Origin: Lamellibrachia satsuma
Taxonomy: Eukaryota; Annelida; Polychaeta; Sabellida; Siboglinidae
Reading direction: 5' to 3'
Assembly (NCBI GenBank): GCA_033239005.1
Contig: BSQZ01000071.1
Coordinates: 2,521,852 to 2,585,851 of the forward strand
DNA length: 64,000 bases
Part shown: one piece after another, positions 12,431 to 25,341 of the stretch
How the letters are laid out: each line of letters starts with the position of its first letter
Numbering within the stretch: position 1 is the first letter of the stretch
The notes under the pieces: model-generated
Database searches by the model: none
Seen by the model: only the letters and a program-made list of their open reading frames with translations
Told to the model about the DNA's origin: nothing
Position numbers and translations under genes: made by a program

Positions 12431-14317
12431 ATACACTTTGGTGACACATGAATGAATCCCATTTAAGATAATGAAAGTGAAACATGTGCAGGGTTCAAAT
12501 TTACTGGGGGTCTGTGGGCCGGTAGATTAACCGGGCCCCCAATTGATCCAAAGCTAGTTGGTAAAACACTAAAACACCAGTGTGTCTTCACTCTTGAAGG
12601 CACCATCAATTTTCATTATTTTATTAAGAGGCATTACCAATGCAGTTTTCACTTGTCATCAGAGACAATTGTTTACTGCACTTCTTAAGGTAAACAAACC
12701 CATTTGTGATCCGCCATCGATACTTACACGACAGCTGAGAAAGCTTAAATGTGATTGGTCAAAAGTTCATTCAGTGGCACCAAAGTGATGATGTCACGTT
12801 GTCATGGCATTGTGTTATGGTGTGGTTATAAACGTATAGCCGCTATTATATGCCATTTATTTTGTTAAGTGCAATATTTAAACTTTTTTAATCTGCTCAA
12901 TGTAAACAAATCCATAGATTCAAACAGATAAAAGACATGTTGGGGAAAAACCATCATCCAAAAGCAATATAAATTTTTTTTAAACAAAGATCAGCTCTTT
13001 GAACAATACACATGCAACGAAAAAGCACCATATAGAAATAATGGTTATTACAATTAATTTGTTAATACTCTGAGAGTCTAATCCTTTTCATAATTTAAAA
13101 ATAATTATCAGTAATACAATAAATAACATCAGCTCTGAACTTTTCTGGTGCGAAGAATCCTGAGGGGTTCAACAGGTTCGAACAATCCCCTTTTCAAGAA
13201 AATTGGCTTAAATCCTGTGAATTATTTTTCAGAAATCATCCCATAAATTCCCAGCTAGTTGTGTATGCCCGAAACCCATTTCCAAAAACCCGAGAATGGG
13301 TCTGATTATTGTAGACGCACAAAGAAATGTGCATGCGAATACTGCGATCAAACTATGTGCTTTACAACATTTATTTCTTGTCCAAAAATTCTGAGAATAT
13401 ATACCGGTACTACATTTCTTCTCACTTTCATCTTTGGGAAGTGATAAAAGCTACAAGTGTGACTCTCAACGTGGTGTTTGCAGTTGAGGACAAAACACAA
13501 CACGACTGAAAAAGCATAACTTAAATGTTTGTTGAGAACCAGCGAGCTGGTTGTCATGCCAACGTGACGTCACACTTCGATGCTTCATGCTGCTTGACAA
13601 TAAGAAACATGTATACGGTACAAAACGCATTTTGATTGGCTGACTGATGATTGAATGACGAATCAGTGAGCCGAGCATATCGATTTTATTTATCGATTTT
13701 ATTGCTGTTGACAATTCTCAATAATGCTAACGTCAAAACTAATTATGAGAGAAAAGAAAGCTTTGGTGAAAGATTTTGACAAAGATGTTAAAAATTTTTT
13801 TTATTGTGGTTTGAAAAACTTTACACTGAGTGTGAAAAAAGGGGTAAAAACATGGAAAATGTAGTTGAAAAGTTGACTGACTATATCGTGAATTGTGATG
13901 TGCCATCTGCCATGGAAAAGACTAACTGTACCGATAGTTGTGTAGCATTGGTTGAGCATGTTACAAATAGGAGGAAATGTACTAAGTTCAAGGTTGTGTT
14001 ATGACGTTCAAATTATTCCTTGGGATTGGCATTTAGAATTCGTACAACTATTCAGTCCTCTGCAAGACTTAAATTTATGTCAGTCAAAATTCATGTATGA
14101 TTCTCAGAAAAAAGATCGGAATGGTCATACAATCCTAAGCACAGGATTCACAGCATCATGTTCAACTAAGAACTGAGTTCCAGTTGCTTTGTGTATTTGT
14201 ATATATGTCGACAACAACTGTCTAGGCTACTGTGGCAACCTACACTTAGTATAAACTAATCTTAATAATACACATACAATTCATAATAAATGGCTGTTTT
14301 CATTGCTGTGTACAATC
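12431..14317. other. Intergenic, no gene seen
   Basis: AT-rich intergenic sequence. The short open frames lack family motifs. A TGACGTCA octamer at 13565-13572 is the only regulatory-looking site I noticed, with no gene start near it. Confidence 0.5.
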
Positions 14318-14971
14318 CAGACCTGGGGCGGAAGAACTCGGTACTCGTGTACTGGAGTAAAGTTCTCCTCGTGGTCTAGAATATTGACATCCTTCACAGA
14401 GCACTGATGGCCTGTGTTCATCAGTGAACACAGACTTCCTTCTATGAAGGACATCAATATTCTAGACCACGAGGAGAACTGGCACAGGAGAAAAATAAAG
14501 GAAGCGATTAACATCCACAGAAAGAAACCTACACTGAACCGAGACGTCGGCCAGGAGCTCCCACCAGTCCTACTCCAGCTTGTGTCACATGACACTGGTC
14601 ATGTGACACATCCGTAACTTCAGTCTGCTGAAGAAGACTGCGAGATGCAGTCGAAATATCCAGAACAAACTTCAAGTTTCTTGAGAGGTAATTATAATTA
14701 ATAGTTATTTTACAGTTTTCCTCATAAAAAGTCTGATCAACTGCCATTGTATATTCACTTGTTTCTGAATTATATAAATTAGATTAATTCATAATTTTTA
14801 TTTTAAAATACTTTATTATTTAATATTTATAAAATATGTACTTGTACTCACACACATGGAAATGTCAAAACAATGTACTCGTATTCAGTTGTTTGCAATG
14901 TACTCATACTCATCCATCACCAATGTACTCGTACTTGTACTCATGAAAATATGTACTCAGCCCCAGGTCTG
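14318..14971. mobile_element. hAT-like TIR element with a Penelope-like insert
   Basis: The ends are CAGACCTGGGGC (14318-14329) and its complement GCCCCAGGTCTG (14960-14971). Flanking 8-mers gtacaatc and atacagtc match at 6 of 8, as an aged 8-bp target duplication would. The length and TIR style suggest a non-autonomous hAT element. Its centre holds the Penelope-like fragment described next. Confidence 0.5.
14361..14620 (+). mobile_element. Penelope-like element C-terminal fragment with fold-back arm
   Basis: The plus frame reads [20 protein letters not shown], then [20 protein letters not shown]. The order H-R-R-K-I-K-E-A-I then PTLNRD is typical of the C-terminal GIY-YIG region of Penelope-like retroelements. 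Just downstream a Leu-Lys-Lys-Thr-Ala-Arg-like tail region follows. The segment 14361-14401 is an inverted copy of 14440-14480, so the fragment folds back on itself. Confidence 0.6.
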
Positions 14972-15569
14972 ATACAGTCTACAGACTGACCCGAAAAGAC
15001 TGATGAATCAGTAAATATTAATATTATTGTGACACTTGGCAAAATGTTGAATTTAGTAAAAAGGTACTCATGTTATCTGGAAAAGTGTCAAGTATGCTTA
15101 TTCCACAGGCACAGATCTGCTGGTGCGTGTCACCCGCTAGTGCTGCCGCTGGGTACCCTGGCTTGGATGAAATGGAAATCACGTTTTATGAAACATATTA
15201 TTATGTCTGGATATGAAACAACACGTTCAATAAACAACTTAACCATTCATTAAGTGATCTGATTAAACACTGGACGAAGACATTAACAATTGGGTTATTA
15301 ATACCGCGTACTTACCCCGCGAATCATTGACCCAAAAATTCTTGGTTGTTGTTTGGTTCCGTGTATCACTTTGTTTTTCCGCAGTCACACAGCTAAATAC
15401 ATGGCTAATAACAATTGGGGTACATCACAATATACTCTCCAGCATCTCGAAACAATCATGTGTATATAGCTCAACCTGACTAGGCGATTCAAATAAGCGA
15501 AAATTACTCAAACATTCCCAATCATAACAGTTGTTATGAAGATTGACAAACCTGAAACACAGAAAGAAA

Positions 15570-15583
15570 CGGAAGTGACGTCA
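15570..15583 (+). promoter_or_regulatory. ETS-CRE composite site, CGGAAGTGACGTCA
   Basis: An ETS core (CGGAAGT) is fused to a full palindromic CRE (TGACGTCA). This composite is a known promoter element in animals. It lies 1.2 kb upstream of the first coding exon of the MRH gene, which starts right at a splice acceptor, so an upstream non-coding exon near this site is expected. Confidence 0.45.
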
Positions 15584-16150
15584 TGATTCGTCATACATCG
15601 AAAGATCGGACGGTAACGTTTTTTTTTATAGACTACTTGCTTACTGTCATAGTTTTTGCAGAAAACCGCAGTTCATGAAATGTTATTTGATGAGCTATTA
15701 TAACATGCGTTACTATATTCCGAAAACATTTGTCAAGGTAATAAACGTAAACGGAAACAACCGATTCTAAAAACAATATGGCGGCACCCATATACCTGAA
15801 TTGATTTACTAAAATGTTTTGTATTCTAGAAATGCAGTAATGCATGATTACGTAGTATGTTGAACGCTCTTCTAATACAGCCAATACGCATTCTCACGCA
15901 GGTAGTTTCAAGAGACAAATATCACACTTCCAATAAATGTAACATGAATAATCAAGTAGGCGATAATTGGTATATCTAGTAATGGATAGTAAATCATCGA
16001 TCATATCACATATGATCTGGCGAAGTGAAATGGTGATCGTTAATGTCACTGCATATTACCCATTTAAATGCATTTCGGTTAAATGTAAGACGCCCTTAAA
16101 TGGTGCGTTTATGATGTTTACTTGATTGGTGCACTGTCACTGGACTTGGA

Positions 16151-16186
16151 GCAGAATTTGTGTATTGTACAATACACAAATTCTGC
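16151..16186. repeat. 36-bp perfect palindrome
   Basis: Bases 16151-16168 (GCAGAATTTGTGTATTGT) are followed at once by their exact reverse complement. There is no spacer and no mismatch. Confidence 0.95.
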
Positions 16187-16824
16187 TGCAGTCACTCGCC
16201 CATTGTCACTGCACACATCAAATGTCAATTGCATGGTCATGGGGACAATACCAAAGGCTGTTGAATGGTGTGTCATGTCAGTGATATCAAGAGGCATAGG
16301 CATTTTTGTGAAGACTTGACTCCATGTTTAGCTAAGCTTTGTCTGAATTGAGAGTGACAGAGTAGCACAAATAATCAGATTAAGGAAGTTGGCTGTGTCT
16401 GCCAATTACAGGGGATGCAGATCATAACTGTATCATTTTATATTTATTTCACACGCTTTTAAACTGATTTTAGCAAATTCAATTTTGCGGATTCTGTTCT
16501 CTATCATCGCAATTGATTGTTATTCGGTTTTAAAACAATTCAAATGTTCATCTGCAATTTTGTAAGTGATGACGTAAACAATAGTTCCATCATCACCGTA
16601 TGCACCATTTTGAATGCGCTATGTTGACTGCACCATGAAGTAAATATTTAGTTCCTCCTGAATCGGAGACATCCGATTTAGAATTCACAACTATACCCTT
16701 GCATTGGACTATTGGCTAGAGCATACTGAATGTGTGTGTAATAGACTGATCTAGGCTGCTAAATATCTCCCATCGACAAAGAGCTTCCATAGAAATGCGA
16801 TTCATGTAATTGTTTCCATTTTAG

Positions 16825-19580
16825 ATGTGTGCCACCAGCATCATGCACATTGTCATGCGATTGTTGAGTGGACGGCGCAGACGGTTCTTTCGAGTCATAT
16901 CGTTCATCGCAGCTGCATCCTGCATCTTCCTCGCTTTCCAGTTCTTCTCACTTGAGATCCTCAACACCCACCCTAAGAAGCATCTTCCAACACAGTCAAC
17001 GGTGTTGCAAGTTTTACACAAAATGACTATGGTGACAGAGAATTGTGGGTCAGACGGTTGTGCCAACAAGAAAAGTGAGTTATTCAAGATGGAGTCAGCT
17101 GTGAGACAGGAGATGGGTGGCCATGGTTACAAATACCGTCTGACCAAGTACACTGCCAGACTGGGACAGTTGACGCCAGCTCCAATGGCTGTTGCTGATG
17201 TTGCACATATAGAAGTGAAACTGGCCAATCAAGCTAAGATGTCTGCTAATCGTGCCAGTCAGTTACCTAGAGGTGTCCCGCCTGAAAGCAGGAAGTCATA
17301 TATTCCTGACAGTCACAATCACTTCACCTGCATCCAGTCCAAGGTATGAGCTGTTGCATTATCAACTGCGAATGAACACCATTTGATGATAATTGAAAAC
17401 CCGGCGGCTCATAGCATCCTCGTTAGCAACTGTAGTAGCCAGGGTTGGTAGTAGTACTGCACTACCCCTGATTAACCTGTTGAAACATGAATTTGTCAGT
17501 TTATCCCATGCCATGTGCAGATGCTCGTTGAATCATTTTGTTCTTTATCCCACTTCCTGTCTTGGTCGATGTGTTTCTGGGAACTGGATGTGCCCAAACT
17601 TCATTACCCGTTTGACCAGTGACGACGTGTCCAGATCAATAGTTAGTTGCACGTTTCAGCAGGTTAATCTGCCAGATGTACTGATAGTCTGAACCCCTGA
17701 TGACGAGGAAGGCTCATAGGCTGATAGCATATAAGTGATATAAAGTCTACAACAATGTTAAAACATTACAGTATGTTGTAAATAGCAATACACATAAGAA
17801 ACAAAAAATGCATCCCCAATTCTGTCAATATTATGTTACTATAACAAAAAAGATTCATTTGCCTCATGAAGTTGTTTATGACCAGTTACATAAATATTGA
17901 CTGCTTTTCATAAATATGTGGCTTGCTTGTTTTGTGGAACATTTATATGCGTAATTTGAATGGATAATTTGCTCTTTTGTTACCGTAGGAACAGATTGCA
18001 TTTGATCGCATCAACGATGATTACTGCGACTGTTCTGACTCCTCGGACGAACCTGGCACATCTGCCTGTCCAGACTCAAGGTGCGACATCTGATGGTTTT
18101 TATAAAGGCACGAAGGCTAATCGCTTTCATAGTAAAATCAGGTTATATATTACAGACTGTTCCTATCTTGACATCCCAAATGTCTTTTTAATTAATCACA
18201 ATTTGTTTAATATAATTTGCTTTTCAGTACATTTGAATAGTTGTCAAAAATATGTCCAATAATAAGCAAAGATTATTCATGGGATCTTGTGATCATGTGA
18301 TGGGAATATCAAATTACAGCCATAAAGTTATGTTTCTCTCCGCATGCAATGTATACATGATGTTTGCTTCAAAACATTCAAATTAAACAGATATCAGTCA
18401 AAGTTTATTTGTAAAACATGGTTCATTAAAACACATTTGGCAGTCAAGATGTTAGAATAGATATATTTTGTTATATATATAACATTATTTTATGATAAAG
18501 CGATCAGTATTGAAAAACATCCTATCATATTAAATATTTTGTTACACTTTTCTCTGGACTGTTCATTGTATGCTAGAAGAACTGTTTTTGTTTATGATTA
18601 CAGCACTGGTTACTGTGTAGAACTTCTTCAACAGATGCATTTAACTTGTGGTATACACCATGTTTTTGTGATCTGTAGTTCTAGTACTAAGTGGAGTATT
18701 GCAGTGGAGCACAGTGGCACAGTGACACAGTGGCACAGTGGCACAGTGGCACAGTGGTTAGACTCTCAATCAAGGACAAGCGTTTGAATCTTCTTGCTGC
18801 TGTTTCGAAGCTTGGGCAATTTTGTTGACTCAGCTGTATAAATGAGTACCTGGCTATAGACAGTGGTGGATATATTATGTCATGTTTTCATGCAGTAATT
18901 GCAGCATGGCTGAATGCTTCCCAGAGAAGTTGAGTTGGTGTTGGAATGAACAGGTCTGCCGGGGGTGAAGTGTAAAGTGATTTGAGTGGTCCTATGGGCT
19001 GGATATGTAAGAACTATTTTATTTCAAGTGCACTACCAAGTTTCTAGCTGGGGATGTTAACATTTCAGCATGGGCTTTTCCTGGTAAACTCAGCTGTTTT
19101 AGTGTGTGCTAATATTGCACCACAATAATTATTATGAAACAGCAATGCAATATTTGTGGTACATTGTCCTTGAACATAGGATTAGTGTCAAACCTTATTT
19201 GGTTATGTGTCAGTTTATATATGCACCATATTTGTCTTGTTTGTCTGCTCTTCAATAATAATGTGTTTTTTCAGTAATCTGCATGAGTGGGAATAATCTT
19301 CATGCACTGTAGACTCCTTCATTAATATGTTTTTCTCATTATTCCATCTCCGCACACTGTTTTGGGGAACCAACTGGCCAGATAAGGCTGTAATATGATT
19401 GTCTTAACCTGTTTGTTCTAGATCACTCAAAACTTCAAAGGTCATATGTGCCAGATCAGAAGATTAACAATCTCAGTGATAGTTTTTATCATGCAGCTTC
19501 ATTGGTTGTTCTTTGGTCAAAATCCAGTCAGTTCTTTGAGATCATTAAAAAGATAAAACATTAGAGATTTCATGATATGT

Positions 19581-19638
<58 letters not shown>

Positions 19639-22600
19639 CATATATATTACCAATAGTTGTAGCATGGGCTACAGTACAATTTGTTAATGTGAAGTGTTTA
19701 TATAAATGAGATGACTGTATTTGTGTAGTGCAGACACACCTTTTTTGTTGTAGGTTTTATTGTACTGTTCGCGTTGCCGTTGAGACTGGCAAGTTATGGG
19801 TACCCGCAAGCAGAGTGAATGATGGGATATGTGACTGTTGCGATGGGAGCGATGAATGGCGCAATTTCACGGTCATGGACGATATAAAATTCAAAGGTCA
19901 GCCCATGTGTATAAGCGTCAACAACGTCTTGTGATTTTTCATTTATCACTTTGTATGACTGCATGCCTCTGCATTTATATGTATATATTTTCTTCCTCAA
20001 AGTTCCTTTTAGAAGGGGGTGGCGCTGATTAGTTTTGATCTTGCTGCACTGCTGTTATTCGTTTTTACTGATCTTGATCACCAGCTTCTTCTCTCCACTT
20101 TTCGTCCTCTTCTGCCTGGCTTTCTTACAACCCTCTTAATGCAGCCTTCTGTTCGATTGAAAGCTCTGTCAAGTAAAAATTTGAGAGTATGAAAGGTAGC
20201 AATGCTTCCTTATAAATTAATTTAATGGTAACCACTTACATGCTGAGTTTATGATATCTGTGCACATTCAGATTCCGACCAGGACAACTTGGACGTCTAT
20301 CAAGCCCCCTGCCATGACAGGTGCTCTAGTGTGTTGGCGCTGCAGAGTGGAGCAGACAGAGTGAGACTTCAGGGCCTCCGGGCCAAGAAGGCCTACATCG
20401 CAGCAGCTGGAAAAATGAATATGTATACTGCAAAGGTAACCATTTTTTTATAAGTTGAATTGCCAATGGCTAAACATAAGTTTGGCTAAAACAAATAGAA
20501 GACCTTTTGCCAATGCATGTAAGAGTGAGGTCGGATATTCAATGTCAGTAAAAATTTTATCATTCTGTGATTTGCTGCTTGTTCATAACTATTTGGTGAA
20601 TGTTTTGTAAATTATCTGCAATCTAAATTTCTCATTTAAAAGACTAAGACACATAAACTGTTGCTACATTGTTCATAACTATTTGGTGAATGTTTTGTAA
20701 ATTATCTGCAGTCTAAATGTCTCATTTAAAAGACTAAGACACATAAACAGTTGCTACATTGTTACATTGTTCATAACTATTTGGTGAATGTTTTGTAAAT
20801 TATCTGCAGTCTAAATGTCTCATTTAAAAGACTAAGACACATAAACTGTTGCTACATTGTTACATTGTTCATAACTATTTGGTGAATGTTTTATAAATGA
20901 TCTGTAGTCTTTAATTTCTCATTTAAAAGATGAAGACATGTACACTTTTTATAAACTGGTGTTACATTTCTCTTTTTCGAGATTCAGTTGTTTGTTGAGA
21001 AATTTGTTTCTATAATCAAATATAAATAAAATGCTTCACCAAAATATGATGTCATTAATGCAGTAGACACTAGTTAGTAATATAATGATGATGTTCACTG
21101 TGAATTACAGATGATATTTGCAATCAAAGTATTGATTATATATTGTACTGACATGATGATAATAATAACAATTTAGTAATTATGTATTCACCCAAATGCA
21201 CCATATAAGTGGTGTCAATACTGAGAAAAATTGAGGGTGGGTTGCAAAAAAAAGTAAGTCGAGCTAGCGACCCAACACATGCAAATTTAAAATAAGTACA
21301 TTTTGTTTTTTGATCAAATAAAGTCAATACCTAGATACTAGTAGATCCTTAGACGTTGAGATGATAGAAACAGAAAAGTAGGTGAGACAAAGGTTGTTTT
21401 ATTATTGTGACAGTATCGCGATACCTATATAGCTATTGCAATACTATTGCGTTAGTTACCTAGCTATTGTGATAGTATTGCAATAATATCACAGAATAGC
21501 GAATAGCCAGGAAAACCGTCCTAAGCCATCATTGATGGGTAGTGCCAATATGTGGCCTTGGAGGTAGTTGATTTTAAATGTTGAATCCACGAATGATGCT
21601 GCTCTAATTGACGATTGTTGATGTTAGGTTGATAAAGAAAAGAACATTATCCAAAAAAGTTGAAAATAACATGTTTATTTCCATTACTACAGTGACACAA
21701 GTCGCTCTGCTGAATTGTTTTGCCAACTATTGCTATTATTGATAGTTCAGTGTACTATCGACGATAACTATCAATAGTTAAAATAAAAAAACATTACTAT
21801 TGATAGTATTGCAGCATCACATGTAATACGTTCAATTGTTTGATGTATTGTATTGATTGTATTGATATTGTATTGATATTGTATTGATATTGTATTGATT
21901 GTATTAATATTGTATTGATTGTATTGATGTATTGTTTAATGTATTTGATAGTTTGATGTATTGTTGCACCTCAAGACACAATCATGTTTACAACAGTGTC
22001 ATTCTCTGCATCAGCGCTACGGTCCCGATGGAGCGTTCTACCTGCTCAGTAACATCTGCTACCAGTTTGACACAAGCACCTACCACTACACCGTCTGTCC
22101 ATTCAGAGACATCAAACAACAGAAGCTCGCTGACTCTTCATCCCATGTGCTGGGGCGCGAGTCGTCATGGCTGGTCGATGGGGTGGGCGGACAGTACCGA
22201 CTGAAGATGGCAGGTGGCGATGGTATCCAGTGTCCTAATTCAAAGTCAAGGTCAACTATTGTAAGTTTTTTGTGCTTTGAGAAGGTTTCTTTGGATGTTT
22301 TTTTGGTAGAACTGTGAAATCAGATCATGAATTAAGATCACAATTTAAAGGGAATGATTTTCATTGGTTAGCTAAATGAATGTTTTGTGGGACATTGCCA
22401 CTGAGGTTGGGACATTGCCACTGAGGTTGGGACATTGCCACTGAGATTGGGACTTTGCCGCTGAGATTGGGATATCGCCACCGAGGTTGGGACATCGCCA
22501 CCAAGGTTAGGACATCGCCACTGAGGTTGGGACATTGCCACTGAGGTTGGGACATTGCCACTGAGGTTGGGCCATTGCCACTGAAGTTGGGACAGTGTCA

Positions 22601-25341
22601 CTGAGGTTGGGACAATGTCACTGAGATTGGGACATTGCCACTGAGGTTATGACATTGCAATATTGAATTTATCAGTACAGTCAAACCTTGCTTTACAGTC
22701 ACCTCAGTAATACAGCCATCTTGCCATTATGGTCACCTCATTAATATAATACAGCCATCTCGCCATTATGGTCACCTCACTAATATGGCCATCTCCCCAT
22801 TATGGTCACCTCAGTAATACATCCACCTCGCCATTATGGTCACCTCAGTAATACAGCCACCTTGCCATTATGGTCACCTCAGTAATACAGCCACCTCGCC
22901 ATTATGGTCACCTCAGTAATACAGCCACCTTGCCATTATGGTCACCTCAGTAATACAGCCACCTTGCCATTATGGTCACCTCAGTAATACAGCCACCTTG
23001 CCATTATGGTCACCTCAGTAATACATCCACCTCGCCATTATGGTTACCTCAGTAATACATCCACCTCGCCATTATGGTCACCTCAGTAATACAGCCACCT
23101 TGCCATTATGGTCACCTCAGTAATACATCCACCTCGCCATGATGGTTACCTCAGTAATACAGCCATCTCACCATTATGGTTACCTCAGTAATACATCCAC
23201 CTCGCCATTATGGTCACCTCAGTAATACATCCACCTCGCCATTATGGTTACCTCAGTAATACATCCACCTCGCCATTATGGTCACCTCAGTAATACAGCC
23301 ACCTTGCCATTATGGTCACCTCAGTAATACATCCACCTCGCCATTATGGTTACCTCAGTAATACATCCACCTCGCCATTATGGTTACCTCAGTAATACAG
23401 CCACCTCGCCATTATGGTCACCTCAGTAATACATCCACCTCGCCATTATGGTTACCTCAGTAATACAGCCACCTTGCCATTATGGTCACCTCAGTAATAC
23501 AGCCATCTCGCCATTATGGTTACCTCAGTAATACAGCCACCTCGCCATTATGGTTACCTCAGTAATACAGCCACCTTGCCATTATGGTCACCTCAGTAAT
23601 ACATCCACCTCGCCATTATGGTTACCTCAGTAATACATCCACCTTGCCATTATGGTTACCTCAGTAATACAGCCATCTCGCCATTATGGTTACCTCAGTA
23701 ATACAGCCACCTCGCCATTATGGTTACCTCAGTAATACAGCCACCTCGCCATTATGGTTACCTCAGTAATACAGCCATCTCGCCATTATGGTTACCTCAG
23801 TAATACAGCCACCTCGCCATTATGGTTACCTCAGTAATACAGCCACCTCGCCATTATGGTTACCTCAGTAATACAGCCACCTCGCCATTATGGTTACCTC
23901 AGTAATACAGCCATCTCGCCATTATGGTTACCTCAGTAATACAGCCAGCTCGCCATTATGGTTACCTCAGTAATACAGCCACCTCGCCATTATGGTCACC
24001 TCAGTAATACAGCCACCTCGCCAGTATGGTTACCTCAGTAATACAGCCATTTTGCCATTATTGTCACCCTAGGAGTCAATGCTGGGACAGTCCCAGCTTC
24101 CAAATTATTTTCATACCAGTATGGTTAGTCCTGCTAATACGGTCACCTCACTATTCAGGTCACTTTAGCCCAGTTCAAAAGGTGACCATAATAGTGAAAA
24201 TTCAGCCAGTTTTACAACACATCTGGATATTGCTGTTCGGCAGTAAAAGTCAGACCAATAAATATTCCCATTTGAAGGTGTGGCAAGAATGGCTATATAT
24301 AATATTTTTTGTGCCGTTTGATAATTTTTGTGCCGTTTTCACTAAAAAAAAATTATTTGCATTGAAATGATGAAATAATATTACATAATAATTATAACAA
24401 ATGAATGGGCACTGCCATTATGGCCTACGCTGCCATGATGTTTTTCATCAGATTATTTATTTTATTGGTCTGTCAAACTCCAATTTTAAACAATTTCTGC
24501 CAGGAAATATACAACAACAATAAATATTAAAACAAGAAGTGACACTGTTAATTTAAAGATGCCTCCTCAGTTCGATTTTTGTGCTAGTCTCATTTCAAAT
24601 TCATTTTGTGAAATATCAAACCTACCTAGTATGCTATAACTTTTGTGTGCAGTTTTTGTGTGTGAAATCATCAGACAAACAATTAAATTACTTAATGTTT
24701 GATCAAACATTAATTGAAGTGAAAATGGAAACTATTTTATGCCTTACCAGATCTAACAGCTAAAGTCAATTCAACAAAATTATGCATTTTTTTCTATTAA
24801 ATTGACTGCGGGTGTTACTTAAACTATTCACACACTACACATTTGGACATCCGTCAACCAACCGGATTCACGATAGGCTAAATCAGTTGAGGATGGAGTT
24901 TTAAATGACTTTTAAGATCAGTAAATTAAGAAAATTGGGCATTTTAATTATACAAAGCCCTGTTAACCAATGAAAGTTGTTCCTTTTAAGATCATGAGTT
25001 AAGTTTTTTTATTTATTTGCTCAATTTAAAAGAATCTGTTAACTAAAAATTTATGAAATGAACAATTTGCAAGTGTGCTTATGAATATAAACATTTATAT
25101 ATAATTTATACGTGCACAAAACAACAACATAAAACACTTGATACACAACTTTCTTGCATACAGTGGGCATGAGTTTGTACTTTCATTTGGGTTGACTTTA
25201 GCAAAGTTTGAATGAATAAATCTGCTGCTGTTGTAGATTGAGTTTGTGTGTGACGTCAAAGACCATGTCATCAGCGTACGGGAGGATGAGGTCTGCATCT
25301 ATCTTGTCAAGTTCTCCACACCTGCAGCCTGCCAGAGTTGA
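16825..25341 (+). CDS. Glucosidase II beta-like membrane protein with LDLa-like and MRH domains
   Basis: Exons 16825-17343, 17989-18080, 19754-19896, 20272-20435, 22015-22260 (or from 21997, also in frame), 25237-25341. All junctions are GT/AG with matching phases, giving about 422 aa. Residues ~20-40 form one hydrophobic segment ([20 protein letters not shown]) after a basic Arg run: a type II anchor rather than a clean signal peptide. Then come [20 protein letters not shown] with [11 protein letters not shown], and [20 protein letters not shown], the paired LDLa-like modules of the glucosidase II beta subunit (PRKCSH). The C-terminal MRH domain runs from [10 protein letters not shown] through [10 protein letters not shown] and SRSTIEFVC to [19 protein letters not shown]. 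The Gln, Arg, Glu and Tyr positions used for mannose binding in this family all appear present. It is shorter than PRKCSH (~530 aa) and lacks the acidic stretch and the HDEL-type ER retention tail. Exon 1 starts directly after TTTTAG, so a 5' non-coding exon is likely. A splice-like donor follows the stop at 25369. Confidence 0.9.
17440..17698. mobile_element. TIR element family A, copy 1
   Basis: The ends carry imperfect inverted repeats around GATTAACCTGTTGAAAC (left) and GTTTCAGCAGGTTAATC (right). The same element recurs in the same orientation at 27850-28225 with matching internal blocks (GTTTCTGGGAACT, TTACCCGT, TGACCAG). It lies in intron 1 of the MRH gene. Confidence 0.6.
18700..19015 (+). 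mobile_element. tRNA-derived SINE, near full length
   Basis: A tRNA-like head (box A GCACAGTGGTTAGACTCTC; a degenerate box B GTTTGAATC) follows a short GGCACAGT tandem run. The body has TACCTGGCTATAGACAG, TGCAGTAATTGCAGCATGGC, CCCAGAGAAGTTGAG and GAATGAACAGGTCTG, and it ends in GTGTAAAGTGATTTGAG. The same blocks, reversed, appear at 58893-59222. It lies in intron 2 of the MRH gene. Confidence 0.7.
19581..19648. repeat. (TA)n microsatellite
   Basis: Pure TA run with a few GT interruptions, in intron 2 of the MRH gene. Confidence 0.97.
20588..20910. repeat. ~90-100-bp tandem repeat, four copies
   Basis: TTCATAACTATTTGGTGAAT opens each copy and ACATAAACTGTTGCTACATT closes it. Copies vary by an 8-base ttacattg insertion. 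It lies about 150 bp downstream of exon 4 of the MRH gene. Confidence 0.92.
21838..21960. repeat. TATTGTATTGA-type short tandem repeat
   Basis: Repeats of 11 bp and variants fill the DNA just upstream of the MRH exon acceptor. Confidence 0.85.
22385..22660. repeat. 20-bp minisatellite
   Basis: About 14 units of GGGACATTGCCACTGAGGTT with scattered substitutions, in the last intron of the MRH gene. The minus-strand open frames are artefacts. Confidence 0.95.
22690..24065. repeat. 34-bp minisatellite, ~40 units
   Basis: The unit is CACCTCAGTAATACAGCCAC followed by CTCGCCATTATGGT. About 1.4 kb of highly similar units differ mainly at C/T choices (TTGCC/TCGCC, GTCACC/GTTACC) and at ACAGCC/ACATCC. 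It is the largest array in the window and lies in the last intron of the MRH gene. Confidence 0.98.

Larger units (their letters stand above)
22322..25004. mobile_element. Possible TIR element expanded by internal minisatellites
   Basis: The left flank (22322-22370, ending TCATTGGTTAGC) and the right flank (24960-25004, starting GTTAACCAATGA) are imperfect inverted repeats about 45 bp long. Between them lie the 20-bp and 34-bp arrays, so the element may have grown by internal repeat expansion. The left end also matches the TIR of the 2141-2462 element. Confidence 0.4.
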
